This document shows, piece by piece, positions 1-8,711 of a stretch of 64,000 nt of DNA. This DNA comes from an uncultured Acetatifactor sp. (GTDB lineage: Bacteria; Bacillota; Clostridia; Lachnospirales; Lachnospiraceae): the NCBI GenBank assembly GCA_947625475.1, contig CANQOL010000004.1:1-64000 (forward strand). The letters are read 5' to 3'. The stretch's first letter is position 1. Each line of letters opens with the position of its first letter. A model generated the notes under the pieces. The model was given only the letters and a program-made list of their open reading frames with translations, was not told where the DNA came from and made no database searches. Made by a program: the position numbers and the translations under genes.

Positions 1-432
1 GTGAGGGAGTATCAGGAGGAAGATCTGGGGCGCGACGAGTCGATCCGGAAAGCGATCCTGGACTGCCAGAGGGAGGGGATCTTTTCAGAGTTTGTGCGTG
101 AGCACGGAACGGAGGCGGTGAATATGCTGTACACGCAGTTCAACATGGATGACGCCCTGGATGTGCGATACGAGGAGGGCGTGGAGGACGGATATGAAAA
201 AGGCGTGTCCGCCGGAAGGGCCGAGGAAAGAGCCAATGGAGAGCGGCGGCTGATCCGTCTGATCTGTGCGAAGCTACAAAGAGGAGACTCGCCAGATCAA
301 ATCGCAGAGGATTTGTTGGCAGATCCAAAACAGATAAACCGAATCTGTTCCGCTGCCAAAACCTGCGGCTTTGATGAAAATGCTGTCTACGAAAATCTTC
401 AGGCAGGAGAAATGAATAATGACCAGGCATAA
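1..432 (+). CDS. C-terminal part of an Rpn-family (PD-(D/E)XK) nuclease, cut by the window edge
   Basis: The 143 residues resemble the helical C-terminal tail common in Rpn/PD-(D/E)XK transposase-like proteins of Lachnospiraceae, with a charged YEEG/DGYEKG stretch near residues 57-68 followed by a helix-turn-helix-like segment around 80-120. The catalytic nuclease core is not present here. The reading frame is open to base 1, so the GTG at position 1 need not be a start and the core may lie upstream. A second, shorter copy follows after a 19-bp gap. The product is probably non-functional on its own unless the upstream part is intact. Family assignment is from memory of the tail, so confidence is moderate. 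Confidence 0.5.
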   Translation: MREYQEEDLGRDESIRKAILDCQREGIFSEFVREHGTEAVNMLYTQFNMDDALDVRYEEGVEDGYEKGVSAGRAEERANGERRLIRLICAKLQRGDSPDQIAEDLLADPKQINRICSAAKTCGFDENAVYENLQAGEMNNDQA

Positions 433-451
433 CGCCTAGTTCATCCAGCGG

Positions 452-850
452 GTGAGGGAATATCAGGAGGAAAAACTGGGGCGCGACGAGTCAATCCGGA
501 AAGCGATCCTGGACTGCCAGAGGGAGGGAATCTTTGCAGAGTTTGTGCGTGAGCACGGAACGGAGGCGGTGAATATGCTGTACACGCAGTTCAACATGGA
601 TGACGCCCTGGATGTGAGATACGAGGAAGGCATGGAGGACGGAATAGCCAAAGGAGAGCTGCGGCTGCTGATCCGTCTGATCTGCGCGAAGCTGCGAAAA
701 GGAGACACGCCGGATCAAATCGCGGAGGATCTGCTGGCAGATCCAGAACAGATAAACCGGATCTGTTCCGTTGCCGAAACTTGCGGCTTTGACGAGAATA
801 CTGTGTACGAAAATCTTCAAGTAGAGGAAAAGAATAAGGACCGGGCGTAA
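452..850 (+). pseudogene. Duplicated C-terminal fragment of an Rpn-family nuclease
   Basis: This 132-residue reading frame repeats the preceding fragment almost word for word at the N-terminal end (first difference at residue 8) and again at the C-terminal end, but lacks about 11 residues in the charged middle. It begins at a GTG with no ribosome-binding site upstream, and a TAG lies in the same frame 15 bp before it, so it cannot be an extension of a longer protein. The nuclease core is missing. It is best read as a decayed tandem duplication of a gene 3' end. Confidence 0.55.
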
Positions 851-879
851 CGCCGGGTCCCGAATTTTCCTACCGCTTA

Positions 880-2718
880 TTAAAACTTCCCATTTCCCAC
901 TATCTTCTCCTTCAAATACTCCAATGTTGTGGGCGGCACCAGCTTCGAAACCTCTTCCAAGTCCCCTTCCTCTAACAGCATTCTCACCCGGCTGGCACTG
1001 ATTACTCCGCCCTCCGTTTCCTTTCGGGGAATGACACGAAACTCCACTCCGTATTTTGGCAGGATTCTCGCCATGGTCTCATTATATTGACGGGTCACTT
1101 TGTCTAAGGGCTCCTCTCCCGCAAACCGCACAGTGATCCCCAAGGCCGGCGCAATCTCCTTCCCAAACAGCTCCACATCCATGCTGGGATCCACCGTGCT
1201 CTCCTGCAGCTGGGATTTGTTGAAATATCCTTCAAAAGTCAGGCTGGAGATGATAAACTTTCCACTGGGCAGCACCGTTACATTTTTCAAATCACTGGTT
1301 CCCTTCCTCACCAGCTCTATACGGTCAGCAAAAGGGAATATGCTTCTGTCCTCCTCCACTACAAACACGTACAGCCGCTCTACACACCCTGCCGCATACT
1401 CAATCAAATACCTGTGTCCCAGGGTAAAGGGATTGCAGTTCATTACGATGCTTCCCACAGCCGGGCGGAGTTTTCGCAGCTTCTCTTTATACTCTTCCAG
1501 CTCAGGCTGATTTTGTTGCGATACCCCCCCCCCGCAATTTCCGACAATTCCATACTGGTGGACGGAAGGAAAATCCTCCGGAATACCAGAATACTCATAC
1601 TGCCGGAAGAAATCGTTCTCCACTAAATATTCATAAAATTTCCGGGCGTAGATCTGATTGCCCCGCTCGTTGATATGACCTGCATCTGCAAACACCTCAC
1701 CATAATCGTGGGGACGGTCGAACATATGCAGGCAGTCAAAATATGGAAGTTTGTCCGCCCTTAAATTCTGCAGGCAGATCAAAACAATATCCCCCTCCTT
1801 CACAGGAAGCCGTTCCAGGTTATAGAAGATATCCTGATATCTTCCCGCATAAAACTGGGACTCATTCTCCACCCTCCACTCATGCCCATTCTCATTCAGG
1901 ATCTGCTGCAGATAGCTCTCAATGGTCTTATCATAGGGGGATCCGATCCCATAAAATATACAGGTTCCCATACACCATATCGTATGCTGATAATCCCCCT
2001 CCTGGTGGGCAGTCATCCGCTTCCCCTTCTCTGTCCGAACGAGCGGATGCGGATTGTCCAACAGATCTGTTGTCCCATCCTGATTCGTTTTTGCCCCTGA
2101 GAGCGCCAGGATGGCGTATACCTCATCATTCGTGTAACCGAACTCATCAAATCGGGTTTGTAAAATGTTCTGTCCCCGTCCCCTCAGTTCGTTCCGTAAA
2201 ACAAAAACATTCTTCTTAAGATACTTTTTCTCATTTTCCGTTGCATACTCACTGTCCCTTAACACTAAACCCGGCGTCACGATAACCTTGATGTCCTTAT
2301 GACGGCAAACATAATGATATAACGGTCTCTCTACATATACATATCTGATAAACTGTGACAGCAGTTCGTCAAAGTATACCGTTTTTTCCTTCGGGAACAT
2401 AGGATTCCTGTTTGTTGTCAGCACTAAGATTTTGTCACATGTACTGATATCGTTTGGATCAATCCTATCAAACCGTACCGCACCCAGCACACAAGCCACA
2501 CTGTAGGCAACATTTGCCGGTTCCCCTGTTAACAGCTTAAACTTCGGAAATATCCTCTTATCGTATCGAAACTGTATAAATAACTCCCACAAAAAATTTG
2601 AGTCGTAGGAAACAATCAAAGGATTCTTAATTCCCCTGTCAATACAGTATTGCGGCATAGAATATCCTGCATAGAAACAATCTCTCAGTTGTATGCATTT
2701 TAATTGATCCGGCGTCAT
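880..2718 (-). CDS. SGNH-like domain fused to a CitC-like cytidylyltransferase
   Basis: This is a 612-residue protein with three parts. Residues 1-240 are unrecognised. Residues about 249-370 look like an SGNH hydrolase-type fold, with a GTC block near 251 and a DxxH block (D345, H348). Residues about 423-605 are a nucleotidyltransferase of the [citrate lyase] ligase C-terminal type, with the TLGH signature at 432-435 and ISASR at 573-577. No citrate lyase genes are nearby. As the last gene of the polysaccharide operon it more likely activates or transfers a small group onto a glycan than acts on citrate lyase. The start ATG follows GGAGG by six bases. Domain calls are firm for the C-terminus and tentative for the middle. 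Confidence 0.65.
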   Translation of the reverse strand: MTPDQLKCIQLRDCFYAGYSMPQYCIDRGIKNPLIVSYDSNFLWELFIQFRYDKRIFPKFKLLTGEPANVAYSVACVLGAVRFDRIDPNDISTCDKILVLTTNRNPMFPKEKTVYFDELLSQFIRYVYVERPLYHYVCRHKDIKVIVTPGLVLRDSEYATENEKKYLKKNVFVLRNELRGRGQNILQTRFDEFGYTNDEVYAILALSGAKTNQDGTTDLLDNPHPLVRTEKGKRMTAHQEGDYQHTIWCMGTCIFYGIGSPYDKTIESYLQQILNENGHEWRVENESQFYAGRYQDIFYNLERLPVKEGDIVLICLQNLRADKLPYFDCLHMFDRPHDYGEVFADAGHINERGNQIYARKFYEYLVENDFFRQYEYSGIPEDFPSVHQYGIVGNCGGGVSQQNQPELEEYKEKLRKLRPAVGSIVMNCNPFTLGHRYLIEYAAGCVERLYVFVVEEDRSIFPFADRIELVRKGTSDLKNVTVLPSGKFIISSLTFEGYFNKSQLQESTVDPSMDVELFGKEIAPALGITVRFAGEEPLDKVTRQYNETMARILPKYGVEFRVIPRKETEGGVISASRVRMLLEEGDLEEVSKLVPPTTLEYLKEKIVGNGKF

Positions 2719-2761
2719 AGCTGGCCTCCTGCTTTCCTATTTGGTATTATGTACTGCCACT

Positions 2762-3319
2762 TCAATGATACCCTTCCACCAACAGCGTGAGGGCACCGCT
2801 GGCTTTAGCAGCCGCCCTTCCATCCTGGGAATCCTCAAAGATCACTGTCTCTCCTACGTCCGCCTGGAAAAAGTCCATTGCCTTCAAAAAACCTTCCGGA
2901 TCCGGTTTTTTCTTTTCCACATCTTCACCTGTCAAAATAAGATCAAACACCTCTTGTGTTTTAAAGAAATCCAGAAGCTGATATGTGTTTTTCCTGGAAG
3001 CCGTTGTTACCAGCGCGATCCTCCAGCCCGTCTCCTTCAATGCATCTATCAGGCTAAAAAGACGGTCATTTTTTCTCGCCCTGTCCAAGTATTTCCCATA
3101 TAAGAGCTTTTTCGCCTCATGGATCTTACCCCATGTTTCTTCTTTCCCCGGCATCAGTTTTGACAGGAAATCAATATAATGCCTGCCGTTGCACTCCTTA
3201 CAAAAGTATTCATGATCTAACTTGCATCCAAATTCTCTCATGGCTTCATAATAGGCATGATAATTTACCTCTCTGGTATCAAACAAAGTCCCATCCAGGT
3301 CAAATATCGCTGTCATCAT
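2762..3319 (-). CDS. HAD-superfamily phosphatase
   Basis: This 185-residue protein has the full HAD motif series: DLDGT at residues 7-11 (nucleophile and acid aspartates), VTTAS near 104-108, KKKPDP near 136-141 and FEDSQDG near 160-166. Its length and helical cap resemble small-molecule phosphatases of the phosphoglycolate phosphatase type. The start overlaps the stop of the preceding nucleotidyltransferase gene (ATGATG/TGA), so translation is probably coupled. Within the cassette it would remove a phosphate from a precursor of the activated substituent, but its substrate cannot be read from sequence. Confidence 0.8.
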   Translation of the reverse strand: MMTAIFDLDGTLFDTREVNYHAYYEAMREFGCKLDHEYFCKECNGRHYIDFLSKLMPGKEETWGKIHEAKKLLYGKYLDRARKNDRLFSLIDALKETGWRIALVTTASRKNTYQLLDFFKTQEVFDLILTGEDVEKKKPDPEGFLKAMDFFQADVGETVIFEDSQDGRAAAKASGALTLLVEGYH

Positions 3320-4284
3320 ATTGTATATAGGGCGTCAATCACTTCCTGTTCTTTATCAAGGAAAACTTTCTTTGCAGATCCCGTACAGCCAAATATCATC
3401 TGGGCCCCGTTTTCCTCCAATAACCGATAGGTCGGATCGACAGCCTCCTCCTTTCTGCGGGATGTAAGCGCATAAACCCTCGCACCGTTGGAAACCAGTT
3501 GATTTACCGCGCCGGCAAATTTATCAATATTACACACATCCGGCAGGATACTGTCCAGGCTCAGAAAATAATTCCCATATTGATTCTGGATATCCAGCCA
3601 GGACTTTTCGTCTCTCCAGTCCTCATACCGGTCAACTGCCAAATAATGAAAAAGACGGCCCTGATATCCGATCAGATAGGATATCACATGGCTGATATAA
3701 AGCTGCCTGATCCCATAGCTGGCATCTGACAGCCGTTCATAGGCAAACATAAAATCCCTGGTATCCTTAAATCCGTATAATCCCACACAAATACACTCAG
3801 CGCGGATCTGCTTCTCAACAATGTCCAGGATCTGTTTCTGTTCATTCAGTATCAGGAAACTCATATATCTCAGGTTATGGATATCCCTTTTATACGCTGC
3901 AAGATCCAGGCCCGCCACAAAATTTCCGTCAGGCATTCCGTCTATGTGTATCGTGTTATTACAGTCCTTGATCAAAACACTCCCCGTCAGTCCTGTCGCT
4001 TTGATAGCCATATAGACTGTCTCTGCTGCCCCCATAGTCGCCCGGGACAACACCTGTACCTTTACTCTGTCTCCCAGACCGGGTTCCCTCCTGATCTGCT
4101 CCGTTACCGAGAACTGCCTTTCCTCATTTTCAGGTATCACCACCAAGATATCCCTGATTCTTGACAGATCAAGCCCCTCCATACATTTGCTCAACAGGAA
4201 TTTCCCGTCCGGATGCCGTTTTATGTATGCAGGGACACCGTCAATTGTCCTGCCCCCTGCACAGGGAATGATCAGTGTCCTCAT
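3316..4284 (-). CDS. Nucleotidyltransferase-like protein with a HAD-like C-terminal region
   Basis: The N-terminal half (about residues 1-220) resembles a sugar-phosphate nucleotidyltransferase fold: it starts LIIPCAGGRT and carries DCNN near residue 108 where such enzymes have a metal-binding aspartate. The usual GxGxR...PK signature is altered. The last 80 residues (VCNIDKFAGAVNQLV, then YALTSRRKE) look like part of a HAD phosphatase. It overlaps the upstream kinase gene by 4 bp (ATGA) and has a good GGAGG site. It may act on the same substrate as the neighbouring kinase and phosphatase. The altered signature could also mean a regulatory or divergent enzyme. Confidence 0.55.
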   Translation of the reverse strand: MRTLIIPCAGGRTIDGVPAYIKRHPDGKFLLSKCMEGLDLSRIRDILVVIPENEERQFSVTEQIRREPGLGDRVKVQVLSRATMGAAETVYMAIKATGLTGSVLIKDCNNTIHIDGMPDGNFVAGLDLAAYKRDIHNLRYMSFLILNEQKQILDIVEKQIRAECICVGLYGFKDTRDFMFAYERLSDASYGIRQLYISHVISYLIGYQGRLFHYLAVDRYEDWRDEKSWLDIQNQYGNYFLSLDSILPDVCNIDKFAGAVNQLVSNGARVYALTSRRKEEAVDPTYRLLEENGAQMIFGCTGSAKKVFLDKEQEVIDALYTI

Positions 4285-5129
4285 CCTTCTTCCTCCCTGC
4301 TTATGATTCCAAGTACATCCAATGTCTTTTTGTCTAAAAAATCTTTTGTGGCCTCATCCTTCACATATGGATATATCCTTGCCAGCTTTAGAAGCAGCGC
4401 ATACAAGACTTCCCTGTACTCCGTCTCACTCTGTTCCTGCAGCATATCCTTCAAAAGATCTCTGAATATTATCAATCTGATCGATGTATTTACATGCATC
4501 TTTGTATCTCTTCGGTATGACCACATGACCTGCACATCCTGCAGGAGGGTTGCAATATCCAAAATATATGAGTCAAAAAACGAATCCAAAAAATCAATAT
4601 AATACATCTCATTATTTTTGACTATGATATTTTCCAAAGTCAGATCTCCATGGCAGACACTTTGTCTGATATGCGACCAGTCATGCATTAACAGCTTGTC
4701 CTTTGCCATGTAAAACGGACCCCGTTCATCTCCGGCCGGTCCGATCAATCCATTGATCTTTTCCAGAAAAATTTTTTCCGTATCGCAGGTTCCCGCTGTC
4801 ATTTGATGTGAAAAGATCTCATCAATAATCATCCCTACCAGGCCGCGTATCTTCCCGATTTCGATCCGCTTCATATATTCAGCCAGCGTAACTCCCTGCA
4901 CATACTCCATGTCAAAATAATAATTACCGCTTATATCAACCCCCTCAGCCAACACCGATGGTGTCTTAATATGCAGGCTTGAAAATTCTTTTTGCTTCTC
5001 TGCCTGTCTTTGCAGGCGCTGATTATATTCCTGATCCCTTGCAATCTTTCGCACAAACAGCCTGTTGTCGTCTGTTTCACAAAGGAATATATGGCAGCCG
5101 GAATGTCCCCCAAGATCTGTACAAATCAT
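4281..5129 (-). CDS. Aminoglycoside/choline kinase-like phosphotransferase
   Basis: The protein of about 282 residues has the kinase catalytic loop HGDLTLENI and a following metal-binding YIDFLDS segment, which define the APH/choline kinase superfamily. An upstream KIARD may be the ATP-binding lysine strand. The chosen start is an ATG five bases after GGAGG; a TTG four codons earlier is possible but poorer. It overlaps the NTP-transferase stop. In this setting it most likely phosphorylates a small alcohol or sugar destined for glycan decoration, in the manner of LicA-type kinases, rather than acting on an antibiotic. Confidence 0.75.
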   Translation of the reverse strand: MICTDLGGHSGCHIFLCETDDNRLFVRKIARDQEYNQRLQRQAEKQKEFSSLHIKTPSVLAEGVDISGNYYFDMEYVQGVTLAEYMKRIEIGKIRGLVGMIIDEIFSHQMTAGTCDTEKIFLEKINGLIGPAGDERGPFYMAKDKLLMHDWSHIRQSVCHGDLTLENIIVKNNEMYYIDFLDSFFDSYILDIATLLQDVQVMWSYRRDTKMHVNTSIRLIIFRDLLKDMLQEQSETEYREVLYALLLKLARIYPYVKDEATKDFLDKKTLDVLGIISREEEG

Positions 5130-5130
5130 G

Positions 5131-5886
5131 TCATCCTCCAAAAGTATTTTCTTCTAACAAGTCAAACCGCTCAGATTCCTTTGCATCTTCGTACTCTTGC
5201 GGCGTCCCAAATTCCACATGTGCATCCAGCAGGCAGTCTTTCACAACACCCCTATCCCGGCAGATAATATTATACAGACCGCTTACAAACAATTCTGTGT
5301 ACGCACATTCATCCCGATATATCCTCAATGTTTCCCGAAACAGTTCTGCATTCTTAAAATAATATGCGCCGCAGATCGCATGATCACTCACTACCCTCTT
5401 CTCTACTGTGCCGATGATTTCCCCGTCCTCTGCATATTGGACATAACTGAACCTGGGTTGGTCAGCCAGGAATGTGAGCAATATACCATCCGGATCCTGT
5501 TCGATCAATTTTGAAAGATTTTTGCAGAAAAACATGTGATCACAATCATTGAACAGAACCGGGAGGCCGTCATGGATATTTCTGACCCCTTCCAGGCATG
5601 TCAGCGCCGCCCCCGGCAAAACATGAGGGATACATACAATATTGGCTTCAGGGAAAAGATTTAATATCTGTTTATCAATCTCAAATTTCTTTATGTGAGA
5701 TTCCAGAACAACAAATGTGATATCCTCTACTTCCACTGATCTTAAAACCGACATCACAGCCCAGAAAAAAAACGGTCTTCCTTTTATCATCATTAACGGT
5801 TTCGGGCATGTATACCCCTGATCCCTGAAACGGGATCCTTCACCTCCCATGGGCATGATCAGATGTATTTTTTTCATCTTACGCAT
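5131..5886 (-). CDS. Nucleotidyltransferase of capsule-type (BcbE-like)
   Basis: This 251-residue protein has a canonical nucleotide-binding signature, GGEGSRFRDQGYTCPKPLM, near residues 14-32 and a metal-binding FNDCDHMF near 112-119. It therefore belongs to the GT-A-fold nucleotidyltransferases; the arrangement recalls the BcbE-like capsule enzymes. It would join a nucleotide to a phosphorylated small molecule made by the adjacent kinase. The gene begins 8 bp after the acetyltransferase stop. An in-frame ATG three codons downstream, with AAAGGA before it, is an alternative start. Confidence 0.75.
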   Translation of the reverse strand: MRKMKKIHLIMPMGGEGSRFRDQGYTCPKPLMMIKGRPFFFWAVMSVLRSVEVEDITFVVLESHIKKFEIDKQILNLFPEANIVCIPHVLPGAALTCLEGVRNIHDGLPVLFNDCDHMFFCKNLSKLIEQDPDGILLTFLADQPRFSYVQYAEDGEIIGTVEKRVVSDHAICGAYYFKNAELFRETLRIYRDECAYTELFVSGLYNIICRDRGVVKDCLLDAHVEFGTPQEYEDAKESERFDLLEENTFGG

Positions 5887-5893
5887 TCCTTTC

Positions 5894-6652
5894 CTACTGC
5901 AACGATAAGGTTTTGATGATCTCCGTCCCTGTCAAAACCTCTGGTTCGTATTTATTCAGCCGTCCCGCTGCCACATCATTGCGGATACGGTCGATGAACT
6001 GCTCCACCGGGATATCGCCATCCATATCTTTAAAATCTGTGAAACAATAGTCCCACCATTGAAGCTCCAACATATCCTCAATTATCTTGTCTGGAAAACG
6101 CATCTTCAAAAGGCGGGCCGGAACGCCACCCCAGATAGCATAAGGAGGGACATCTTTTGTCACGACAGCCCCCGTGGCAATAATGGCACCATCCCCGATA
6201 TGGATACCAGGTTTAAGTGCAACATTCTGCCCGATCCAGACATCATTTTCTATGAAAATAGGCGGTCTTGGAGGTATCGCTTTTGCGCGAAACGAATACC
6301 CCCCCCCAGATTCTTTTGCCTTTTCAGCAAAAAGCACCGCCTTAGAATCATATGTCACACTGGAATTAGCAAAACGTTCATAGGGATGCTGAACTCCAAA
6401 AATGCGAATACCAGATGCTAAACTGGAATATCTTTTTATCCACATATCTGTTGCCAAGGCACTCCAGGAATATGAGAAACTCCCTATGAAGGCCGGAATC
6501 ACAGAACCGGTTAGGATCTCACAATACGGCTCTACTTTTGCATCTCCACAAACCCACATCGATTCCCCAATTTTAATACGTGTACTTCCGTTGCCTGTAG
6601 TAAAAACTTTTTTGTTTTTGAATAGTTCTATAGTTTTTTCTGTAATCTTCAT
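5894..6652 (-). CDS. Hexapeptide-repeat O-acetyltransferase (CatB/XAT type)
   Basis: The 252-residue protein contains left-handed beta-helix hexapeptide repeats, clearest in IGDGAIIATGAVVTKDV and the closing WGGVPARLLKMRF, typical of xenobiotic/CatB-type and NodL-type acetyltransferases. FGVQHPY in the middle corresponds to the loop that carries the catalytic histidine in this family. It probably acetylates a polysaccharide sugar in the cytoplasm. The 84-bp gap before it is the largest within the downstream half of the operon and holds a possible secondary promoter, so this gene may start a sub-operon. Confidence 0.8.
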   Translation of the reverse strand: MKITEKTIELFKNKKVFTTGNGSTRIKIGESMWVCGDAKVEPYCEILTGSVIPAFIGSFSYSWSALATDMWIKRYSSLASGIRIFGVQHPYERFANSSVTYDSKAVLFAEKAKESGGGYSFRAKAIPPRPPIFIENDVWIGQNVALKPGIHIGDGAIIATGAVVTKDVPPYAIWGGVPARLLKMRFPDKIIEDMLELQWWDYCFTDFKDMDGDIPVEQFIDRIRNDVAAGRLNKYEPEVLTGTEIIKTLSLQ

Positions 6653-6685
6653 ATAAGTTTATCTCCCCATTTATCCCGCTCTACC

Positions 6686-6715
6686 ATTGTAAATCCCGCA
6701 AAACAAGTCTCACAA
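6686..6715 (-). promoter_or_regulatory. Possible internal promoter before the decoration cassette
   Basis: On the minus strand TTGTGA (6710-6715) and TACAAT (6686-6691) are separated by 18 bp, ahead of the acetyltransferase gene. The -10 is good and the -35 is partial, so this is a tentative call. Confidence 0.35.
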
Positions 6716-6736
6716 CACCTGGATTTTTTACCTTCT

Positions 6737-8710
6737 TTATCGGCTCACCCGATTCGACACCTCTGCCAAGAACCGATGCCTCTCCCTCATCAATTCACAG
6801 AGAATCACCGTGTAGGGCTGCGTCAGGTCGTAACCTGCCTTTTCCAGCAGTTCCGGTCTCACTCCCTGCATGATCCGGTACAGCTCTCTGACCGTCTTTA
6901 CCTGGCTGTTCTCCCCATTGGGGCACTGCCACTCCTGCATCACATATCCCTTTGTATTGTTGATGATCATCTTCTTATAGTAGTCGCCGTTGAGCACTCC
7001 CAGGATCTTCCCCTGGACCTCCCCGTTCTCCTCCTTGCCTGCTTCCTCCATCACATCCCCCAGCGTCTCCAGAATCTCCTCGCACTTCTTCGTTGAGATC
7101 CAGTCCTGACGGTATAAGCGCCGCTGCAGATACACCGGCTTCTTCCAGTACACCTTCTTATGGGCCTTCATCAGACTCTCCAGCACAAAAACCTGGCCGG
7201 TCAGCAGGGAGCACTCCTGAAAGGCAAGCCCGCTTTCCTGCAGAAACTCCCTCCGGTATAACAGGTTGTGGAGATCACAGTGATAATAATCTCCCTCGGA
7301 TGCCTCCCAGCCATCATCCGTCCGGCTTTTCCCTCTGCGAAACTCACTTTTGACAACCGGTGCCGCAAACCCTCTGTCATCCGCCAGACACCCCTCACTG
7401 GCACAGATCTCCGCCTCGGATGCGGACACATACCGATACCATTCCTCCAGGGCATTTTCACTTCCATACCAGCCGCAGTGGTCCGCAAACTGCACATACT
7501 CTCCGCATGCCAGATTGATTCCCACATTCAAAGCCCTCGCGTAGCTTCCGCGGCTCATGTTATACAGCCGGATTCTCTTATCCCGGAACAGATTTTTGTG
7601 AAGAACCGCATAGGTTTCGTCCGGCGCCCCGCTGTTGATAATCAGGATCTCCAGCTCTCTCAGACTCTGGCTCCCCAGGCTCTCCAGCAGCTCCGATACA
7701 TACTCCCCCTTGTCATTGATCGGGATTACCACGGATACCCTGGGCGCCGTTCCCTTCTCTTTCGACAGTTCCTCAAAGTATGTGAACTGCTCTGTGATCC
7801 AGCCTGGCAGCTCCCTCCGGAAACTGTAGTATCCGCACCGGATCCAGGCCTCCACCAATTCAGTGGCACATGCTGTTTTCTCCTCCAGGGTCAGATATAT
7901 GTAATCCGCATACAGGAAGGGAATGCTCCATTCCAGGAACCGTCTTCTGGTCTTCTCATCCTCCCTCTCCAGAATTCCCGCCATATGCCGGATCAGCTTT
8001 GCATGCCCCTTTCCCTTATAGGTAGAAATCCGGTACACATCCTGCTGCATCATGGAACCCTCCCGATACCAGCAGTAGTGATAGAGTTTGTCCGGGATCA
8101 AAGTGATCCCCTTTGCCTTTGTATACAGTTTTGCCTGGAAGGCCTTGTCCTCCCCAAGCAGGATGCTTTCCTCCAGCCGCAGGTGTTCTCTCTCAATCAG
8201 ATCCCGGCTGGCCAGCACTCTCCACAAAAAGGGCGTGGCGGGCACACCCTCAAAGAGCAGTTCCGGCTCAAAGCTCTCATAATGACGGTAAGAAGGATTC
8301 AAAACCTGACGTAACCAGTCACCGGGGTCTGGCTCCTGCGGAAAGATCTGGGCACCGCATATAACCACCTCCGACCTTTCCCGCTCTGCCGTTTCGTAGA
8401 GTCTTCGGAACATATCGCTCTCCACGTAATCATCTGAATCCACAAAACCGACATACTTCCCCCGGGCCACATTCATTGCAGCGTTTCTGGCAGAGGGCAG
8501 TCCTCCGTTTTTCTTGTCTACAATCCGGATCCGCCGATCCTTTTTCCGGTACTTTTCCAGAACAGCCCTGCTTCCGTCTGTGGAACCGTCATTGACACAG
8601 ATGATTTCGATATGGGTCAGTGTCTGCCGCATAAGGCTTTCCAAACATCTGGGCAGATATTTTTCCACGTTATAGACAGGCACTGTGATGGATACCAATG
8701 GCTCTCTCAT
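6737..8710 (-). CDS. Bifunctional-looking glycosyltransferase with two GT2 domains
   Basis: This protein has about 657 residues. The N-terminal domain is a canonical family-2 glycosyltransferase, with VSITVPVYNVEKY, NDGSTDGS and a DSDD metal-binding motif. A second GT2-like domain starts around residue 325 (PRVSVVIPINDKGEY). Its acidic motif is replaced by FADHCGW, so the second domain may be inactive or use a different metal arrangement. The start chosen is the ATG that follows GGAGG and lies just past the upstream stop codon; 18 more codons are open upstream but overlap the previous gene. It is a cytoplasmic, membrane-associated enzyme adding sugars to the lipid-linked repeat unit. Confidence 0.85.
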   Translation of the reverse strand: MREPLVSITVPVYNVEKYLPRCLESLMRQTLTHIEIICVNDGSTDGSRAVLEKYRKKDRRIRIVDKKNGGLPSARNAAMNVARGKYVGFVDSDDYVESDMFRRLYETAERERSEVVICGAQIFPQEPDPGDWLRQVLNPSYRHYESFEPELLFEGVPATPFLWRVLASRDLIEREHLRLEESILLGEDKAFQAKLYTKAKGITLIPDKLYHYCWYREGSMMQQDVYRISTYKGKGHAKLIRHMAGILEREDEKTRRRFLEWSIPFLYADYIYLTLEEKTACATELVEAWIRCGYYSFRRELPGWITEQFTYFEELSKEKGTAPRVSVVIPINDKGEYVSELLESLGSQSLRELEILIINSGAPDETYAVLHKNLFRDKRIRLYNMSRGSYARALNVGINLACGEYVQFADHCGWYGSENALEEWYRYVSASEAEICASEGCLADDRGFAAPVVKSEFRRGKSRTDDGWEASEGDYYHCDLHNLLYRREFLQESGLAFQECSLLTGQVFVLESLMKAHKKVYWKKPVYLQRRLYRQDWISTKKCEEILETLGDVMEEAGKEENGEVQGKILGVLNGDYYKKMIINNTKGYVMQEWQCPNGENSQVKTVRELYRIMQGVRPELLEKAGYDLTQPYTVILCELMRERHRFLAEVSNRVSR

Positions 8711-8711
8711 C

